Source of the DNA: an uncultured Clostridiaceae bacterium
GTDB taxonomy: Bacteria > Bacillota > Clostridia > Lachnospirales > Lachnospiraceae
NCBI GenBank assembly: GCA_947177415.1
Contig: CAMWUK010000034.1
Coordinates: 1-34,826, forward strand
Length of the DNA stretch: 34,826 bases
Direction of reading: 5' to 3'
Of this stretch, positions 16,603 to 23,156 are shown piece by piece (the stretch's first letter is position 1; the number at the start of each line of letters is the position of its first letter). The notes beneath the pieces are model-generated. The model made no database searches. It was given only the letters and a program-made list of their open reading frames with translations, and was not told where the DNA came from. The translations under genes and the position numbers were made by a program.

Positions 16603-17067
16603 TTAACCCCTGCTAACGCTAAGTAAATCTGTAAGTTTAGGAGCCCTGTTTACAAAGAAGTTCCAATTTCGCTTAATCACATCACCCACTGAAACATTCT
16701 GAATATCAATCTGTCCGGAAGGAACACACTCATAATAAGCAACCCTCTCTTCTGAACCGTCTCTTCCAAGCAAGGAACCTTGAAAATTCCAGGATGGCAT
16801 TACCTGCGTGTCTAATGCCTCCATTAACTCTATAAAAAAAGCATCATCTTCCACAACCACTTGGGACATAGTAAGATTTACAGAGTATGTATTTGCTGTT
16901 TCGTGCTCCTGTGCATCCCCAAGAACGGAATACTTTGCGTTGTTAAATGTTACATTAGATGTAAAAGATTCTACTGTTGCCAGTAAAACTCCATCTTTAT
17001 TGTAAAACGCTCCATCCTTTCCGGTTCTTCCGTGTCTCGCATCGCCTGCGGCCTGTGTATTTCTCAT
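16603..17067 (-). CDS. Tail tube protein (XkdM-like)
   Basis: The protein has 154 residues directly after the sheath gene. The pattern GKDGAFYNKDGVLLATVESF, VTFNNAKYSVLGDAQ, then GDVIKRNWNFFVN matches XkdM/core tail proteins. It polymerises into the inner tube. A GGAGG site precedes the ATG. Confidence 0.9.
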   Translation of the reverse strand: MRNTQAAGDARHGRTGKDGAFYNKDGVLLATVESFTSNVTFNNAKYSVLGDAQEHETANTYSVNLTMSQVVVEDDAFFIELMEALDTQVMPSWNFQGSLLGRDGSEERVAYYECVPSGQIDIQNVSVGDVIKRNWNFFVNRAPKLTDLLSVSRG

Positions 17068-17081
17068 TTACCATGCACCTC

Positions 17082-18491
17082 CTATACTTCTTTTGTGCTG
17101 AACTGGAATCCATACGAGGTATAAATATGCTCAGCAGAGTCTTTATCAATGACATCAATAATAAACCAGGCAGAATCCCCATCTGCTTCATAACTTGAAT
17201 CTTCCATAATGGAGTAGGAAATAATCTTTCCTTCCTTTCTCATGTTAAAGCAGACATCATCTAACTGTGCCTTGATAGTCAAACGTCCATTGCTATCATT
17301 ATCTACTTTTCCAACTAAATCATCTGTTATGTCGTTACATCTTCTAAGTAATTCAAATCTGGTCTTCACCCTGCGAATTTTCTTCCATCCCTTATCCTTA
17401 TTGTCTGGCGGGGTAATCAGGGTATTGATTGCACTGTCAATCCACACTTGGTCTTTGTTATTCATTGTTAAAACAATACAACCCATTGTTTCCGCCTTTG
17501 TAATCTCTGTAGGGGTAAGACGTTCCAGTGTGTCTGTAAATTCATTGATTACCGTATGGGTCAAGGAAGAATTAGAGGCTACTGCTGCAATCATGCCCGC
17601 TAATCTGGCAGCCGTCTGGTAACCATCTAAAATTCCATAGGTAGTCTCCACTTTTGCATTCAGCACATAATTCATCTTCTCGTCATTATAGGCTGCTGCT
17701 CTCTTTTCTCTTGTTTCAAGTCCTACGGAACTCTTCTCTGCAATCACCGCCTGTGTCAGGGAACCATTGTCGAAAATACGATTGATAAATGCATACAGTA
17801 AAGAATGCACTGCTGTTTCCTCTGTATCCACACAAATAGTATTGAATATATATGGCTCTACAAGCATAAATGCTTTTGAGTAATCCTCAACTGTAATAGT
17901 TGGATCTTCTCCACCAGAAAACGGGCTTTGCAAAACATTATCAAGAACCGCTTTTTCTTTTCCCTCTGCAATCACTGCCTCGAAGTTCTTTGAGACAGCA
18001 AGGACATCCACAAGAGCCTGTGCCTCTCCTTCACCAGCCAAAAAGGATACAGTTTCAAACTCTTTGGTACCAGAATATATAATACATTCTCTTACTGTTG
18101 GATCCGTAATTTTCTCACGAATGGTAACTGAAAAATCTTTTGCCCCAGGTTGTTTGGTTGTTATGGTTACTGCATCCTCACCTGAATCATCTTGCAGTGT
18201 CAAACTTGAAAGCTTTCCTCCATCTCCAAGACGTACAGCAATAATTGTATTTGCCCCACCCTTAAATGCTTCCCTAAGGGCATCTGTTGTTCCTCCTGTT
18301 CCGTAAGTGCTTTCATAGCCTTCATCTTTATTTAGTGTCACTGCTTTACCAATCGGTCCAAAATCCGACCGAAAAATAACTGCTACTACCCCATTTACAA
18401 CAGCTACTTCTGAATCATCACCATTTTTCTTAATACGGAAGTAACTACCTGGCCTAACTTTTTCTTCTCCAAGAACAAATATTCCTGACAT
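17082..18491 (-). CDS. Contractile tail sheath protein (XkdK-like)
   Basis: The protein has 469 residues. Sheath hallmarks are RPGSYFRI near the N-terminus, then GKAVTLNKDEGYESTYGTGG, and the C-terminal EITKAETMGCIVLTMNNKDQ and DDVCFNMRKEGKIISYSIM segments. Its presence defines the phage as a myovirus type. It forms the outer cylinder that contracts to drive the tube into the cell. It follows an 83-residue gene by 2 bp. Confidence 0.95.
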   Translation of the reverse strand: MSGIFVLGEEKVRPGSYFRIKKNGDDSEVAVVNGVVAVIFRSDFGPIGKAVTLNKDEGYESTYGTGGTTDALREAFKGGANTIIAVRLGDGGKLSSLTLQDDSGEDAVTITTKQPGAKDFSVTIREKITDPTVRECIIYSGTKEFETVSFLAGEGEAQALVDVLAVSKNFEAVIAEGKEKAVLDNVLQSPFSGGEDPTITVEDYSKAFMLVEPYIFNTICVDTEETAVHSLLYAFINRIFDNGSLTQAVIAEKSSVGLETREKRAAAYNDEKMNYVLNAKVETTYGILDGYQTAARLAGMIAAVASNSSLTHTVINEFTDTLERLTPTEITKAETMGCIVLTMNNKDQVWIDSAINTLITPPDNKDKGWKKIRRVKTRFELLRRCNDITDDLVGKVDNDSNGRLTIKAQLDDVCFNMRKEGKIISYSIMEDSSYEADGDSAWFIIDVIDKDSAEHIYTSYGFQFSTKEV

Positions 18492-18493
18492 TT

Positions 18494-18745
18494 TTATCTA
18501 ACCTCCTTTTTCATAAACCCTTCTACAATCTTTTGTGCTTCGGACTTTGTACATTTCTCTATACCCTTTTCCATCAGTGCAGCTCTCACACACTCTGGTT
18601 TTCTTTGGAAAAGAGTTTCTGCATTTGTTACAAACTCCTTAGCAAAATAAACAGCTTCTCCCTGTTTCTTTTTTATTTTGGGAGAAACTTTTTCAGCAAC
18701 ATTTTTTGTTTCCTGTTTTGTTTCTGCATTTTCCTTTGTTGGCAT
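18494..18745 (-). CDS. Small protein upstream of the sheath
   Basis: The protein has 83 residues. The N-terminus is charged and Lys/Glu-rich (MPTKENAETKQETKNVAEK); the rest is a short helical domain (YFAKEFVTNAETLFQRKPEC). Similar small genes precede sheath genes in many clostridial myophages, but no function is known to me. A GGAGG site lies upstream, after a terminator. Confidence 0.75.
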   Translation of the reverse strand: MPTKENAETKQETKNVAEKVSPKIKKKQGEAVYFAKEFVTNAETLFQRKPECVRAALMEKGIEKCTKSEAQKIVEGFMKKEVR

Positions 18746-18777
18746 TTGTTTTACACCTCCTGTTTATAAAAATATGT

Positions 18778-18807
18778 ATTAAAAAAGAACGCCTAAAAAG
18801 ACGTTCT
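18778..18807 (-). terminator. Terminator at the end of the antirepressor island
   Basis: On the minus strand GAACGTC pairs with GGCGTTC around TTTTTA, followed by six T. It lies 25 bp after a degenerate CRISPR-like repeat and before the sheath-proximal gene. Confidence 0.8.
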
Positions 18808-18831
18808 ATTTTTATTGTTATTGTATAGATT

Positions 18832-18867
18832 ATATTTTTGTTTTTTAGTTATACACAATTCTAAAAC
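18832..18867 (-). repeat. Solitary CRISPR-repeat-like element (18.85 kb)
   Basis: On the minus strand it reads GTTTTAGAATTGTGT..., 14 of the first 15 bases and about 25 of 36 overall matching the array repeat (GTTTTAGAGTTGTGT...). The 3' half is decayed to A-rich sequence. It begins 23 bp after the antirepressor stop codon and is followed by a terminator. Confidence 0.6.
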
Positions 18868-18890
18868 TTTTTGATTTATCTTTACTCACT

Positions 18891-19613
18891 TCAGACTGCC
18901 TCTAGATTCATCTGTGCATTACAATTCTTAATCTGAATCATCAAATTGGTGTCTGGTGCCCACATATCAATGTAACTCAATGCTCCCTCGAATTTAGAAG
19001 CTAGTGTGTTGGCTCTTGCATTGATACGGAAATAGTCACAATAATCTCTATTAAAGCGGCTGTATACCTTTCCTCTTAAATGTTTATCTTGATATGCATT
19101 GCTTTCATGCCCACCCAGAACCGAAACTATTTTTTGATTTACTCTATTTTTGATAGTCTGGAGCATTTCATGAGTTACTGTCATGTTGTTTTCCAGCTTT
19201 TCTATGCGTTCCTCTACTTGAGTAACACGCTTGTCTACTACGATTACTGCTTTCAGTTCGGTAGATAAGTTATCAAGAGGATTCGCTTTGTATTTCTTTT
19301 CAATCTGAATAAAGTATCTTCTTACCTGTTTGCCTTTCTCGTTACGCTCCAACATTGCCATTTCTTTGGCAGTGTCAAGTTTGATAAGGTATTCTGTCTG
19401 AGGTCTGCCACCTTTTACTAAAATTTTAGTAAAAGTCTCAAAGTCTTCATTTTCTAAGGCTTCACAATCGTTTAGTCTATTACGAACCCAGTCATTGAAT
19501 CGGCTTTTGACTTCTAATACATTATGAAGTTCTGACCCATAAACAACCTTTTCGCCTTCGCTAGTTTCATAGACTGGTACTAATTCATTCTCAATTACTC
19601 TTAAATCAGCCAT
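18891..19613 (-). CDS. AntA/AntB-type antirepressor with ORF6C domain
   Basis: The protein has 240 residues. Residues about 12-95 match the AntA/AntB domain (VVYGSELHNVLEVKSRFNDW, LVKGGRPQTEYLIKLDTAKE, AMLERNEKGKQVRRYFIQIE). A coiled-coil linker (about 115-150) leads to an ORF6C domain (MLQTIKNRVNQKIVSVLGG ... FNRDYCDYFRINAR). Such proteins counter phage repressors and can switch on lytic growth. Its place inside the tail operon is unusual; antirepressors normally sit in the early region. The ATG directly follows the stop of the preceding gene (TAA-ATG), so translation is coupled. Confidence 0.88.
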   Translation of the reverse strand: MADLRVIENELVPVYETSEGEKVVYGSELHNVLEVKSRFNDWVRNRLNDCEALENEDFETFTKILVKGGRPQTEYLIKLDTAKEMAMLERNEKGKQVRRYFIQIEKKYKANPLDNLSTELKAVIVVDKRVTQVEERIEKLENNMTVTHEMLQTIKNRVNQKIVSVLGGHESNAYQDKHLRGKVYSRFNRDYCDYFRINARANTLASKFEGALSYIDMWAPDTNLMIQIKNCNAQMNLEAV

Positions 19614-19892
19614 TTACGACACCTTCTTTCTATCCATGTGCATATCATTGAAAATCTGGAACGCAATCTGGAAACCATCTTTAAATCCCTTCCGCTCACG
19701 CTGCTCACCGTAATCGCACACAGCATCTGTCAGAGCATTAACAGCTTCAACATCTTCCTTAGCCATCTGTTCAAATATTTCATCACACTTATCGAAAGCA
19801 ACTTGGATTTCCTCTGCATCTGGGATGTCGCATCCTTCTGCAAGATACCAGTCAAAAATCCTGTCTAATCCTTTACTTGTTTCATTTGCCAT
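19614..19892 (-). CDS. Small acidic protein coupled to the antirepressor
   Basis: The protein has 92 residues beginning MANETSKGLDRIFDWYLAEG; this ATG has GGAGAT upstream and is preferred to the one at 19910. It is acidic and helical (DAEEIQVAFDKCDEIFEQMA). It ends immediately before the antirepressor ATG. I do not recognise a family; coupling suggests a partner or regulator of the antirepressor. Confidence 0.75.
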   Translation of the reverse strand: MANETSKGLDRIFDWYLAEGCDIPDAEEIQVAFDKCDEIFEQMAKEDVEAVNALTDAVCDYGEQRERKGFKDGFQIAFQIFNDMHMDRKKVS

Positions 19893-19917
19893 AATAAAAT
19901 CTCCTTTCAAAATCCTG

Positions 19918-19946
19918 TTGCCACAATTCCGAAAGTAGGATATAAT
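19918..19946 (+). promoter_or_regulatory. Plus-strand promoter for sRNA candidate B
   Basis: TTGCCA (19918-19923), a 17-bp spacer and a perfect TATAAT (19941-19946), opposite to the genes on both sides. Confidence 0.75.
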
Positions 19947-19952
19947 AGTTTT

Positions 19953-20027
19953 ATCAATACTTTGGTATTGTGGTTTTCTGAAACACTCGTGTGTCTTGGT
20001 AGGATTGGCGAGTGTTTCTTATTTTTT
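19953..20027 (+). ncRNA. Antisense sRNA candidate B
   Basis: A ~75-nt region starts 7 bp after TATAAT. It holds a small hairpin (CAATAC/GTATTG) and then a terminator in which GAAACACTCG (19980-19989) pairs with CGAGTGTTTC (20009-20018), followed by TTATTTTTTT. The end overlaps the stop of the ribbon-helix-helix gene, so it could pair with that mRNA. No ORF is seen. Confidence 0.65.
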
Positions 20028-20204
20028 TAGTCTTTGATAGACTTCATCTATCCCCATGCGAAGAACATCTGATTCGGACATATTTAACACTTTACAGCAC
20101 TCTTTTAATTTTTCTACATCTTTCTCTGACATTCTTGCTCTTTTAACAATCGTTTTGGGATTATCAGTTGGTCTACCCAATTTCTTTTTTTCTATTGAAA
20201 TCAC
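20019..20204 (-). CDS. Ribbon-helix-helix DNA-binding protein
   Basis: The protein has about 61 residues if translation begins at GTG 20204 (AAGG 7 bp upstream); the frame is open to 20273, but the longer N-terminus looks non-coding. KLGRPTDNPKTIVKRARMSE is followed by the two-helix segment VEKLKECCKVLNMSESDVLR, typical of MetJ/Arc-type repressors. Probably an autoregulator or island regulator acting on one of the nearby palindromes. It is flanked by two sRNA candidates on the opposite strand, suggesting antisense control. Confidence 0.75.
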   Translation of the reverse strand: MISIEKKKLGRPTDNPKTIVKRARMSEKDVEKLKECCKVLNMSESDVLRMGIDEVYQRLKK

Positions 20205-20207
20205 CTC

Positions 20208-20237
20208 TTGACCTTGCCTTTTTTCCCAAAATATGAT
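20208..20237 (+). promoter_or_regulatory. Plus-strand promoter for sRNA candidate A
   Basis: TTGACC (20208-20213), an 18-bp spacer and TATGAT (20232-20237). It points away from the ribbon-helix-helix gene, from just upstream of that gene's start. Confidence 0.6.
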
Positions 20238-20243
20238 ACATTT

Positions 20244-20313
20244 TATTTGGGTGCTGGTGGTGGCAAGTACCACCAGCTTTTGAGGTTGGCTCTGTTATTT
20301 CAGAGCCTTTTTT
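20244..20313 (+). ncRNA. Antisense sRNA candidate A
   Basis: A ~70-nt region holds the hairpin GCTGGTGGT/ACCACCAGC (20253-20277) and a terminator, GGCTCTG/CAGAGCC (20288-20307) followed by six T. It is antisense to the leader of the ribbon-helix-helix gene and touches the stop of the 51-residue gene. Its layout (promoter, hairpin, terminator) mirrors candidate B. Confidence 0.6.
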
Positions 20314-20467
20314 AATCTTCCAAGGTCTTTTGCAAATTCTCAATGACCTTATTCAATTTCTCTTCTCTTTTTTCGTTCTCTTTTTCCTCTTTGATTTCTT
20401 TGAGGTCATCAAGTACAAATCGTACAAAGCCATTGAATTGCTTGTCTGTCATTCCCATATCTGCCAT
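20312..20467 (-). CDS. 51-residue small acidic protein
   Basis: The protein begins MADMGMTDKQFNGFVRFVLD and ends in a highly charged helix (KEIKEEKENEKREEKLNK) closing with LQKTLED. The start is supported by GGAGG 6 bp upstream. It resembles small conserved proteins of clostridial mobile elements with a TDKQFNGF motif, of unknown function. It is the first gene after the promoter at 20530-20558 and probably heads the operon with the ribbon-helix-helix and antirepressor genes. Confidence 0.75.
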   Translation of the reverse strand: MADMGMTDKQFNGFVRFVLDDLKEIKEEKENEKREEKLNKVIENLQKTLED

Positions 20468-20503
20468 TTTTTCCTCCTCTCTGGCTATTTGCCTGCCTTA
20501 CTT

Positions 20504-20558
20504 GTTAAGATTTTCTTAACTGTAATTTTATTATAACTTATGTAGCTACAAAAATCAA
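20504..20558 (-). promoter_or_regulatory. Promoter with downstream palindromic operator
   Basis: Minus strand: TTGATT (20558-20553), a 17-bp spacer and TATAAT (20535-20530). A near-perfect palindrome, GTTAAGATTTTCTTAAC (20504-20520), lies just after the predicted start point. Binding there, perhaps by the ribbon-helix-helix protein, would block transcription of the small-gene/antirepressor unit. Confidence 0.7.
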
Positions 20559-20596
20559 GAGGTTTTTGAAAATTTTTCCGCCCTACCTACGGAATC

Positions 20597-20625
20597 AAAA
20601 AAGGACATAGCCTTTCGCTATATCC
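20597..20625 (-). terminator. Terminator insulating the antirepressor promoter
   Basis: On the minus strand GGATATAGC pairs with GCTATGTCC (one G-T pair) around GAAAG, followed by six T. Confidence 0.85.
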
Positions 20626-20715
20626 TGCTAAACTTTTGGGGAGGTTGGGAGCATGTCTCAACAGGAGTTCTCCCCATATTCAATTAACTTCATAATATTC
20701 CTTTCTTAAAAATAA
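20626..20715. other. Structured intergenic segment, no gene
   Basis: GGGGAG (20638-20643) can pair with CTCCCC (20670-20675), enclosing an inner GTTG/CAAC stem. A minus-strand 11-codon ORF (MKLIEYGENSC) with a weak AAGGAAT site begins at about 20693. No clear promoter was found, so the role is open. Confidence 0.35.
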
Positions 20716-20753
20716 GTATAAAAATACCACTTACTCAAAAAGGTAAGTGGTAT
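20716..20753 (-). terminator. Terminator directly abutting the CRISPR-like array
   Basis: ATACCACTTAC pairs with GTAAGTGGTAT (11 bp) around an 8-nt loop, followed by TTTTATAC on the minus strand. The stem shares its first bases with the end of the last repeat, so a lipoprotein-array transcript would end here. Confidence 0.85.
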
Positions 20754-20932
20754 TTTATTCCCATTCAATTTAGCACAACTCTAAAACAACGTATAACATC
20801 CGCTTTAGAAAGTCCTAATTTTATTCCCATTCAATTTAACACAACTCTAAAACACGCAGGATACATGGCTACCATTCTGCTGGGTTTTAGAGCTATGGGG
20901 CTATACTTGTTTAAATAGGACAACTCTAAAAT
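20752..20932 (-). CRISPR. Mini CRISPR array, type II-A-like, without cas genes
   Basis: Two 36-bp repeats (20752-20787 and 20818-20853) differ at one base and flank a 30-bp spacer (20788-20817). A second 30-bp unit (20854-20883) separates them from a 49-bp hybrid element (20884-20932) that starts ATTTTAGAGTTGTCC on the minus strand and ends in the inverted CTCTAAAAC. On the minus strand the repeats read GTTTTAGAGTTGTG ... TTGAATGGGAATAAAAT, starting like type II-A repeats. The 36/30/36/30 spacing is diagnostic of the class. It lies 1 bp after the lipoprotein stop and ends in a terminator. No cas gene or tracrRNA is seen, so it would need host Cas9. Confidence 0.82.
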
Positions 20933-20933
20933 A

Positions 20934-21752
20934 TTACTGGATGTCGATATATTCTGCAAAGAAAACAGGTATAGTAACAGAACTGTTTAGTACGGTAGTG
21001 TAAGTTGTTTCTCCACCTAATTTTCCGTACATTGTCACTATATCATCTTCTAATATTTTTTTTGAAGACGAAGGAGCCTCATAATAAACCATAATCGTAT
21101 CAGTATATCCCCAACTAGTTCGTGTGACATCAACTCTTAAAATATAGTCATCTTCATCTCTCATTACTTGAATAACTTCGCCAGTGAATTTAGCATATTT
21201 TCCATCGTACTTATCAGGCTCTCTGGCTATGCTGTCATATGAATAAGATTTACACTGTTCTTTATATAGTTTCTTAATTTCTTTTGCTGACAATGTATAT
21301 TTCTTAGTTTCTATCAATTCACCACATTTGGAACAATGTAGCTCTTTAATTCCTGCGGAATTAAAAGTAGCTTTTTTAGTTATCTTCCATTTGCCTTTTT
21401 TATGTTCCAGCTTATCTATTGACTTGCTATCTTTTTCTCCACAAACGGTACATTTGGCTACTTGAATCCCTTCTGCACTACAGGTGGCTTCCTTTTCAAC
21501 AATATATTCTTCAAAATTATGCCCTAATGCATCCCCTTCCGTTGTGTTGCATCTCTGACATGTTTTAGGTGTTGTACAAGTGGCATCATTCCATTCATGC
21601 CCTAATGCATCTCCACTCGTTTCTTCACATGTTGAACATCTTTTTGGTTCCGTACAAGTAGCATCAGTCCACTCATGACTATGGCAACTTGATAGTATGC
21701 TCACTATTCCTCCGATTACCAATCCCATAAAAGCAATTTTGTTCTTTTTCAT
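20934..21752 (-). CDS. Secreted lipoprotein with Cys/His repeats and C-terminal OB-like domain
   Basis: The protein has 272 residues from ATG 21752 (GGGGG 8 bp upstream). It has a Lys-rich N-terminus, a hydrophobic stretch and a lipobox ILSSC, so it should be lipid-anchored outside the cell. Two near-identical modules of the HEW(T/N)DATCT.P..C..C form follow, then two more CxxC pairs (AKCTVCG, LHCSKCG), suggesting small metal-binding or disulfide units. The last ~110 residues (YAKFTGEVIQVMRDEDDYIL) look like an OB-fold domain. It has its own promoter and is not a tail gene: a lysogenic-conversion (moron) gene that may act in superinfection exclusion or adhesion. The CRISPR-like array is its 3' UTR. 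Confidence 0.85.
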   Translation of the reverse strand: MKKNKIAFMGLVIGGIVSILSSCHSHEWTDATCTEPKRCSTCEETSGDALGHEWNDATCTTPKTCQRCNTTEGDALGHNFEEYIVEKEATCSAEGIQVAKCTVCGEKDSKSIDKLEHKKGKWKITKKATFNSAGIKELHCSKCGELIETKKYTLSAKEIKKLYKEQCKSYSYDSIAREPDKYDGKYAKFTGEVIQVMRDEDDYILRVDVTRTSWGYTDTIMVYYEAPSSSKKILEDDIVTMYGKLGGETTYTTVLNSSVTIPVFFAEYIDIQ

Positions 21753-21821
21753 ACTCATATCCCCCTATTATTATATTTTTTGTTGGAAACTGCAACAATA
21801 CATTTGCATTGCTACAGTTCC

Positions 21822-21850
21822 ATTTTATTCCATAGTTGTTAAAATTTCAA
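21822..21850 (-). promoter_or_regulatory. Lipoprotein promoter with palindrome over the -35
   Basis: Minus strand: TTGAAA (21850-21845), a 17-bp spacer and TAAAAT (21827-21822). The palindrome TTGTTGAAATTTTAACAA covers the -35 box, a likely operator. It would drive the lipoprotein and the array together. Confidence 0.7.
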
Positions 21851-21893
21851 CAATTATTTCCTTTATATTTGAAAATTATTGCTAAAATGCTTT

Positions 21894-21929
21894 TTTAATA
21901 CAGGGATTTTAAATTAGTACGTCTAAAAC
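21894..21929 (-). repeat. Weak CRISPR-repeat-like element (21.9 kb)
   Basis: On the minus strand GTTTTAGA is exact, followed by an AT-rich stretch with only partial similarity to the array repeat. It starts 1 bp after a stop codon, as other copies start just after stops. It may be chance. Confidence 0.3.
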
Positions 21930-21930
21930 A

Positions 21931-22803
21931 TTAACATTCTATATTTATTTTTCTAATAGTATGCGGCTCACTCTTATATCTAAGTATTCCATATCGCCCA
22001 GTGACAAAAATCTGACCGTCTTTCAAATAATCAGACTTATAATTTGCCTGCAACCTTTTGATGAACATTGGCGAATAATCCAGCATAATGATTTCTCCAT
22101 CTAACGACATCTTTTGGGCAATTGCTGCTCCGATTTTCATTCTTACTTCACTATCCGGGCACAAAATATGGATGGCAATCTTACCATCCATCCAAGCGAC
22201 TGTGTTCGTTTCTTCTGCTTTATCTGTTGACACCAAGCGACAATATATTACTGGCTGTTCCGCTGTTGCCTCTGTTATCTCCTGCATCTTGTCCAATCCT
22301 ATCACTACACAATCAGGATATAACTTCTTGATATATTGATTGGTTGCTACTATTGGGTCAGGGTCTGTTGTCTCTTGATTCGTGTATTCTAATATGTCAA
22401 ACCTTATGTCACTGCCAATTAACAAGCCTACCTTTTTATCTTTTATTTCAAAAGCATCTGTTCTGTTCCATGCAAAAGCATATAATTTTTCATCATCTGT
22501 ATACAACAATACATCTTTGAGACATTGCCTCACTTCGGGTTCAATAACTTCCGGCATCATCTCTTCTACGTTTTGACAATATAGAGATACCGACAAAGTA
22601 CCAGCACTGTGTCTTTCCTCGTTTGCCTGTAAATCAAAGTTATAAACCACTCTTGGATATTGAGTGTTATCACCCCAACCATCCTGCTTGCTGTCTGGTG
22701 CTTCCGGACTAAAAATGGCAGGAATTCCATCATATCGTGCAAGATGTTTTATAAGACTCTCTGAACTAACAAATCTCTTATGAATCAATTCCTCCAGTAT
22801 CAT
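21931..22803 (-). CDS. Large tail-completion/terminator-type protein
   Basis: The protein has 290 residues beginning MILEELIHKRF; this ATG has GAGG 6 bp upstream and is preferred over 22833. Two halves look alike: the first has PAIFSPEAPDSKQDGWGDNT and a beta-rich LSVSLYCQN; the second has YCRLVSTDK and KIAIHILCPD. They recall tail terminator (XkdJ/gpU-like) folds, possibly duplicated. It lies between the head-tail joining genes and the tail block. It overlaps the end of the DUF5026-like gene by 26 bp. Confidence 0.6.
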   Translation of the reverse strand: MILEELIHKRFVSSESLIKHLARYDGIPAIFSPEAPDSKQDGWGDNTQYPRVVYNFDLQANEERHSAGTLSVSLYCQNVEEMMPEVIEPEVRQCLKDVLLYTDDEKLYAFAWNRTDAFEIKDKKVGLLIGSDIRFDILEYTNQETTDPDPIVATNQYIKKLYPDCVVIGLDKMQEITEATAEQPVIYCRLVSTDKAEETNTVAWMDGKIAIHILCPDSEVRMKIGAAIAQKMSLDGEIIMLDYSPMFIKRLQANYKSDYLKDGQIFVTGRYGILRYKSEPHTIRKINIEC

Positions 22804-23143
22804 TATTATCCTCACCCCCTTCCATTTCACCACTTTCTTCTATTTCATTGGATTCTGGTTGGTCATTGTCTTCCTTTACAACATACTTCTGTATCTGTGC
22901 CATATCAGCTGACCATCTGATTTCCCATTGTCCTTCTATGACCTCATTTATAGGAATAATAAAATGATTTGTTACATTTCCTATCCTGGGATGATATTGT
23001 ACAATCAACTGATTCTCTGTTACTGCGGTCACAAACCCAGCTTTTCCTTCACTCCATGTAGAATGTTTTGCCCAAAGCAAGTAACCACATTCAATTTGGG
23101 TTAAGTCAAAAGATTTTACTGGCTTTTCTGTTACTAGTGCCAT
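22778..23143 (-). CDS. Small head-tail joining protein (DUF5026-like)
   Basis: The protein has 121 residues. FDLTQIECGYLLWAKHSTW and the FIIPINEVIEGQWEIRWS segment suggest a small beta-barrel; the C-terminal 35 residues are acidic and disordered. I recall this as DUF5026, found next to HK97 gp10-like genes in clostridial phages. Function unknown. Confidence 0.65.
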   Translation of the reverse strand: MALVTEKPVKSFDLTQIECGYLLWAKHSTWSEGKAGFVTAVTENQLIVQYHPRIGNVTNHFIIPINEVIEGQWEIRWSADMAQIQKYVVKEDNDQPESNEIEESGEMEGGEDNNDTGGIDS

Positions 23144-23156
23144 TTTTCTCCACCTC

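Noticed and set aside
20660-20693. 11-residue leader peptide MKLIEYGENSC as a signalling peptide
   Set aside because: There is no transporter, sensor or promoter nearby, and the ribosome site is weak.
20884-20932. Natural single-guide RNA (repeat joined to tracr anti-repeat) on the plus strand
   Set aside because: It starts GTTTTAGAGCTATG, but the following bases do not form the upper stem of a Cas9 guide scaffold, and no nexus or terminator hairpin follows on that strand.
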